Below, in pieces: positions 29,508 to 32,221 of a stretch of DNA of 32,221 nucleotides; position 1 is the stretch's first letter; each line of letters begins with the position of its first letter. A model generated the notes under the pieces. The model made no database searches. It saw nothing but the letters and a program-made list of their open reading frames with translations, and was not told the DNA's origin. A program made the translations under genes and the position numbers. The DNA is from an uncultured Collinsella sp. (GTDB lineage Bacteria > Actinomycetota > Coriobacteriia > Coriobacteriales > Coriobacteriaceae). Location: assembly GCA_900545605.1 (NCBI GenBank), contig UQZL01000023.1, positions 1 through 32,221 on the forward strand, given 5' to 3'.

Positions 29508-29555
29508 CCCGGAGCTCCCCTACGGGGAGCTCCGGGGCACCCGTCTCAGGGTGCC
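29508..29555. terminator. Two adjacent perfect hairpins, possible terminator of the gene at 29808
   Basis: CCCGGAGCTCCCC (29508-29520) and GGGGAGCTCCGGG (29524-29536) form a 13-bp perfect stem with a 3-base loop. GGCACCC (29536-29542) and GGGTGCC (29549-29555) form a 7-bp stem. Neither has a U-tract on either strand, so termination is uncertain. Confidence 0.4.
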
Positions 29556-29557
29556 GT

Positions 29558-29772
29558 GGCCAAAAAATAGCAAATATGAGTACTGTTACCAATTTTGTAA
29601 CAGGCAATTTTGGCCTCTCGGACAGATTTTGCGCTTAGTGTCGCCAATCTGATGCTTAGTTATTCTACGTTTGTTTATTATCTTCTTTCTTTACGCCGCC
29701 TCCGAGTCCTAAATTCTTTGATTTTGCTGTTACTGATTTAGTGACAGTACTCATATTTGCCATTTTTTGGCC
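29558..29772. repeat. 215-bp element with 32-bp terminal inverted repeats
   Basis: The left arm 29558-29589 (GGCCAAAAAATAGCAAATAT...) and right arm 29741-29772 are reverse complements over 32 bases with two mismatches. Each end also has its own inner hairpin: CTGTTAC (29583-29589) with GTAACAG (29597-29603), and CTGTTAC (29727-29733) with GTGACAG (29741-29747). The core is AT-rich (29640-29740) and codes for nothing. The design is like the element at 2870-3020, but the sequence differs. A MITE-like element is the best guess. Confidence 0.72.
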
Positions 29773-29807
29773 AGGGCATATGATTAACCCCCTATTTTTG
29801 ACGCGAA

Positions 29808-30917
29808 TTATACCGGCTTAAGCCCAAAACACGCCCGCAGCGTGTTAAGCAACGCCTCTTGCTTCTTCCTGCGGGCATCGACACGATTCCGGTACCGCTT
29901 TCGCATACGCTGGTGGATGCGCCATGCGAGTGCCTCCATTGCCTCCATGTCGCAAAGCATCTCGTTATTGACCGTCGCGACCTCGATTCCCATAGTAATC
30001 AAGCCCGTGTTGCGTTTTTCATCATGGATACGTCCCCTCCGGGAGGAATGGCCCAGCTCACCGTTGTATTCCAGGTCAAACCGGGCTTCTTCCTGATACG
30101 CATCGCAAACTGCATACGGCATCCCCGAGATTGCCTGCGCGCGGTCATCGAACTCAATCTTGTAGTCGGTCTTAAAGGGACCGCAGGCAAATCCGCCATA
30201 GGAAAACGGAAGCGAAAACATGGCAAGCATGATGCACTCCATGGGTGAGCGCAGGTTTTCCGACAGATAGGGACACAGCCGCCGCAGTTGTTTGGCCGCA
30301 CTCCCCTTGCATGCCGCAAGGTAATCTGCCAGGCGATCGGGCGTCAGCACCGGCTCGACTTCAAAGTAGCCCACGTCTGCCGGTTGGTCCTTGTCCTTTG
30401 CAAGTCTATTCGCAACAGGTGAGGTGTAGGGAGGCAGATACTTCCCGCGATCACTCAGTGAAATCTTGGAACACAGTTCCTGGGCCAGGGCAAACGCCTG
30501 GATACAGCCGACCTCGCGGGCGACGGCAACACAAAGGGCCTCGGGAGATAGGCTACACACCCCCGATTCCACCTCTAGAATCGCGCCGGCAGGCAACCCG
30601 GAACACACGGACCAGTCCACGCCAGGCATGCGGCGGCGCTGCGCCGCAGATCCCACCAGCAAGCAAAGATCTTCTTGCACCTCGCCGCTTTTGGCTCCAA
30701 TTCGCACCAGGTCGGGAAGATAGATATCCTCGGTCGAAGGCGATGACGTACACAGCACGCGGCGCTCTTCATCGGGATTGAGGTCCTTCCAGCCGATGTA
30801 GCCCATCTGCCGGCGCTCGGCTCGAATCATGCGCAACGCCGAGGCGCCCGTCAGGATCACGGAAGCCGCTAGCTGCTCTTTTGTCGGTTTGTTGCACTGC
30901 CTGATTGTTACCGCCAC
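29808..30917 (-). CDS. AbiEi/DUF559-like protein with putative nuclease C-terminal domain
   Basis: A 369-residue protein. Its middle part (G-L-P-A-G-A-I-L-E-V, then S-L-S-P-E-A-L-C-V-A-V-A-R-E-V) resembles the AbiEi-like region of a protein family common in Coriobacteriia. Its C-terminal part (F-D-L-E-Y-N-G-E-L-G-H, then D-E-K-R-N-T-G-L-I-T-M-G-I-E-V near 280-312) follows the DUF559/Vsr-like PD-(D/E)XK pattern of acidic residue, E-Y-x-G-x-x-H, R-x-x-x-L and G-x-x-V. The very end is basic. A start at GTG 30917 has AGGGG eight bases upstream; a TTG at 30935 would overlap comF. Nuclease activity is inferred, and I see no toxin partner. Confidence 0.55.
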   Translation of the reverse strand: MAVTIRQCNKPTKEQLAASVILTGASALRMIRAERRQMGYIGWKDLNPDEERRVLCTSSPSTEDIYLPDLVRIGAKSGEVQEDLCLLVGSAAQRRRMPGVDWSVCSGLPAGAILEVESGVCSLSPEALCVAVAREVGCIQAFALAQELCSKISLSDRGKYLPPYTSPVANRLAKDKDQPADVGYFEVEPVLTPDRLADYLAACKGSAAKQLRRLCPYLSENLRSPMECIMLAMFSLPFSYGGFACGPFKTDYKIEFDDRAQAISGMPYAVCDAYQEEARFDLEYNGELGHSSRRGRIHDEKRNTGLITMGIEVATVNNEMLCDMEAMEALAWRIHQRMRKRYRNRVDARRKKQEALLNTLRACFGLKPV

Positions 30918-30928
30918 ACGAATCACCC

Positions 30929-31735
30929 CTACCAAACGCGTGCGATAGCAAGGCCATCAACGGCCGCGGCACCGGCGCGCTTGAGTTCCGCCGAAGCCGC
31001 CGCCATCGTCGCACCCGTGGTGATAACGTCGTCGATAAGCAGCAGGCGGCGGCCCCGCACGTCCTCAACGGTCTCGTACATGCCTCGGGCGCGTTCACGG
31101 CGTTCTTCACGACCGAGTTCACGTTGGTCGCCATGGCCGTACTTAACGAGGGCGTCGAGCAGCGGAACACCCGACAGCCCGCAAAATGGGCGCGCGATGG
31201 CTTCCATATGATCGAAGCCGCGCCGCCGAAACGCCGCCGCCGTCGCGGGCACAAACACCACGGCATCGGCGCCGGACAACACACCGCCTAAGCGATCGGG
31301 TGCCGCGGCCTGGGCATGTAAGGCGGTGTCGTATAGCAGCTCTGCCAGATACGGCGCCAGGCGTCGCTCGCCCGCGTCTTTGTACGCTTTAATGATCCGC
31401 GGCAGCGGATGCGTGTAAACGGCACATGCCAGGCACCGGTCGAGTGCTTCGGCCATCGCCGAGGACGAGCCCTCGACCGAGCACTCGGTGCACAGCAAGT
31501 CTCCAAACGGGGCGCCGCATCGAGTGCAGCTATGCCGCGGGTCGATGAGCGCAAGCGCCGCCAAGCAGTCTTGGCAAATAAGCGCACCGGCGCGCTCGCA
31601 GCCGGCGCATCGCGTGGGCGACAACGCCTCAAGCGCCTCGTGCGCCGCCCGCTCGGCAAACGGTAGCAATTCGTCCGCAAACGGTAGGATGCCGGTACCT
31701 TGCAGGCATCCCAACACATTCAAATGTCTCTTCAC
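30929..31735 (-). CDS. comF: ComF family protein (phosphoribosyltransferase fold)
   Basis: A 268-residue ComF-type protein. The N-terminal half has two pairs of C-x-x-C motifs (Cys43/46 and 54/57; Cys70/73 and 82/85) for zinc binding. The C-terminal half is a type I phosphoribosyltransferase fold with the PRPP loop L-L-I-D-D-V-I-T-T-G-A-T near 232-243 and the preceding R-R-R-G-F-D-H near 168-174. ComF works in DNA uptake during natural transformation; in many bacteria it is kept without other competence genes. The start is GTG 31735 with GGAGGG seven bases upstream, but this ribosome binding site lies inside the hairpin at 31739-31774. Confidence 0.9.
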   Translation of the reverse strand: MKRHLNVLGCLQGTGILPFADELLPFAERAAHEALEALSPTRCAGCERAGALICQDCLAALALIDPRHSCTRCGAPFGDLLCTECSVEGSSSAMAEALDRCLACAVYTHPLPRIIKAYKDAGERRLAPYLAELLYDTALHAQAAAPDRLGGVLSGADAVVFVPATAAAFRRRGFDHMEAIARPFCGLSGVPLLDALVKYGHGDQRELGREERRERARGMYETVEDVRGRRLLLIDDVITTGATMAAASAELKRAGAAAVDGLAIARVW

Positions 31736-31738
31736 GAC

Positions 31739-31774
31739 ACAACCCTCCCTACGCTCGGTCGCAGGGAGGGTTGT
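31739..31774 (-). promoter_or_regulatory. Hairpin that contains the comF ribosome binding site
   Basis: ACAACCCTCCCT and AGGGAGGGTTGT form a perfect 12-bp stem with a 12-base loop. In the comF mRNA the 3' arm holds the GGAGGG ribosome binding site, and the stem ends three bases before the GTG start. There is no U-tract, so it is not a typical terminator. It would hide the ribosome binding site when folded. Confidence 0.65.
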
Positions 31775-31837
31775 CGATTCAGCGCTATGGTACCCCGACG
31801 CGTTTGGGGCCAGACAGGTTAAATCCGTTTGCGGGTG

Positions 31838-32221
31838 CTATTCGCCGGTGGGCGGTTGCGGTGCGGACGAGTTTTGGGTCGAGCCCTCGCCACCATCTTG
31901 ACGCGGCTTGCGGGAACGACGACGGCGACGGCGCTTCTGGCCCTGGTCGGCCGAACCCTCGCCACCACGATCTTCGCGCGACTCGCGTTCGTCGCGAGCA
32001 GCGCCGCGCGCGGCCTTGGCAGCCGCCCCTCCGCCATCTCCAGGGCGACGGCGCGTGACCTTGACCTCGCCATCCGAGACCTGATCGGCCACGGAGGGCA
32101 CCGAGGGCTTTTGCTGCGTGCCCGAGGAATGGCGACGACGCGGACGCGGGGCGCGCTCGTCATCGTTGCGCTGCTTGCCACCCTTGTCGGCAGGCGTATC
32201 GGAACCCGAACCACCCTTGGG
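31838..32221 (-). CDS. C-terminal tail of a basic, possibly RNA-helicase-type protein (partial at window edge)
   Basis: The frame runs in from the right window edge and ends at TAG 31838. The visible 127 residues are a low-complexity tail rich in Gly, Arg, Lys, Asp and Glu, with K-R-R-R-R-R-R-S-R-K near the end and a final P-P-T-G-E. Such tails are common at the ends of DEAD-box RNA helicases and of RNase E/G-type proteins in actinobacteria. No catalytic part is in the window, so the identity is a guess. It is separated from comF by 102 bases that hold the hairpin at 31739-31774. Confidence 0.5.
   Translation of the reverse strand, partial: PKGGSGSDTPADKGGKQRNDDERAPRPRRRHSSGTQQKPSVPSVADQVSDGEVKVTRRRPGDGGGAAAKAARGAARDERESREDRGGEGSADQGQKRRRRRRSRKPRQDGGEGSTQNSSAPQPPTGE

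Overview
The window reads as a contig end from a moderately GC-rich gut actinobacterium of the class Coriobacteriia, most likely a Collinsella. That placement is inference from protein style, codon use, Shine-Dalgarno starts and gene content; no rRNA is present to confirm it. The first 51 bases are not biological: they match the Illumina TruSeq i7 adapter, so the native sequence starts at base 52, inside a truncated IS256-family transposase.

Layout. 52-538: 3' end of an IS256-type element. 740-2763: a DeoR-type regulator divergent from galM (aldose 1-epimerase). 2870-3020: a small element with 25-bp inverted ends. 3088-3570: a lone mannose-family PTS EIIB whose phosphorylatable His is a Tyr. 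3778-3853: tRNA-Thr(CGT). 4066-6613: yhcH, a nagA remnant, a lacC-type kinase and a lacX-type epimerase. 6715-7353: a flavodoxin-like protein. 7429-16209 (minus strand): a complete amino-sugar/galacto-N-biose locus, read in transcription order as GH35 beta-galactosidase, EIIB, EIIC, EIID, an unknown membrane-anchored protein, EIIA, GntR regulator, AgaS deaminase/isomerase and NagA. 16696-20969: a second amino-sugar module (yhcH copy 2, nagA copy 2, gntR copy 2, NagE-type GlcNAc PTS). 21490-32221: mostly housekeeping genes (SurA-like membrane protein, isocitrate dehydrogenase operon, DegV, HPF, solute-binding lipoprotein, a nuclease-like protein, ComF, and the tail of a basic, probably RNA-associated protein).

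How it works together. The 7.4-16.2 kb locus has the same gene set as the gnb operon of Lactobacillus casei and the bgaC locus of Streptococcus pneumoniae. A mannose-family PTS would import and phosphorylate galacto-N-biose, lacto-N-biose or GalNAc, the GH35 enzyme would release galactose, NagA would deacetylate GalNAc-6-P/GlcNAc-6-P, and AgaS would deaminate and isomerise GalN-6-P to tagatose-6-P. A LacC-type kinase would then phosphorylate tagatose-6-P, and GalM would feed free galactose to the Leloir pathway. NagE with NagA2 would handle GlcNAc. Two paralogous GntR/UTRA regulators and TGGT-N-ACCA operator-like sites upstream of the GH35, gntR2 and nagE genes suggest DasR/NagR-type control.

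The most striking structural feature is a perfect 603-bp direct repeat (4049-4651 = 16679-17281) bracketing the whole locus. Recombination between the copies would excise the locus as a circle of about 12.6 kb and leave an intact yhcH-nagA2-gntR2-nagE module. Other items worth attention are a dehydrogenase with a His/Cys-rich tail (24951-26030), two unrelated small inverted-repeat elements (2870-3020; 29558-29772), the His-to-Tyr EIIB, and a hairpin that buries the comF ribosome binding site.
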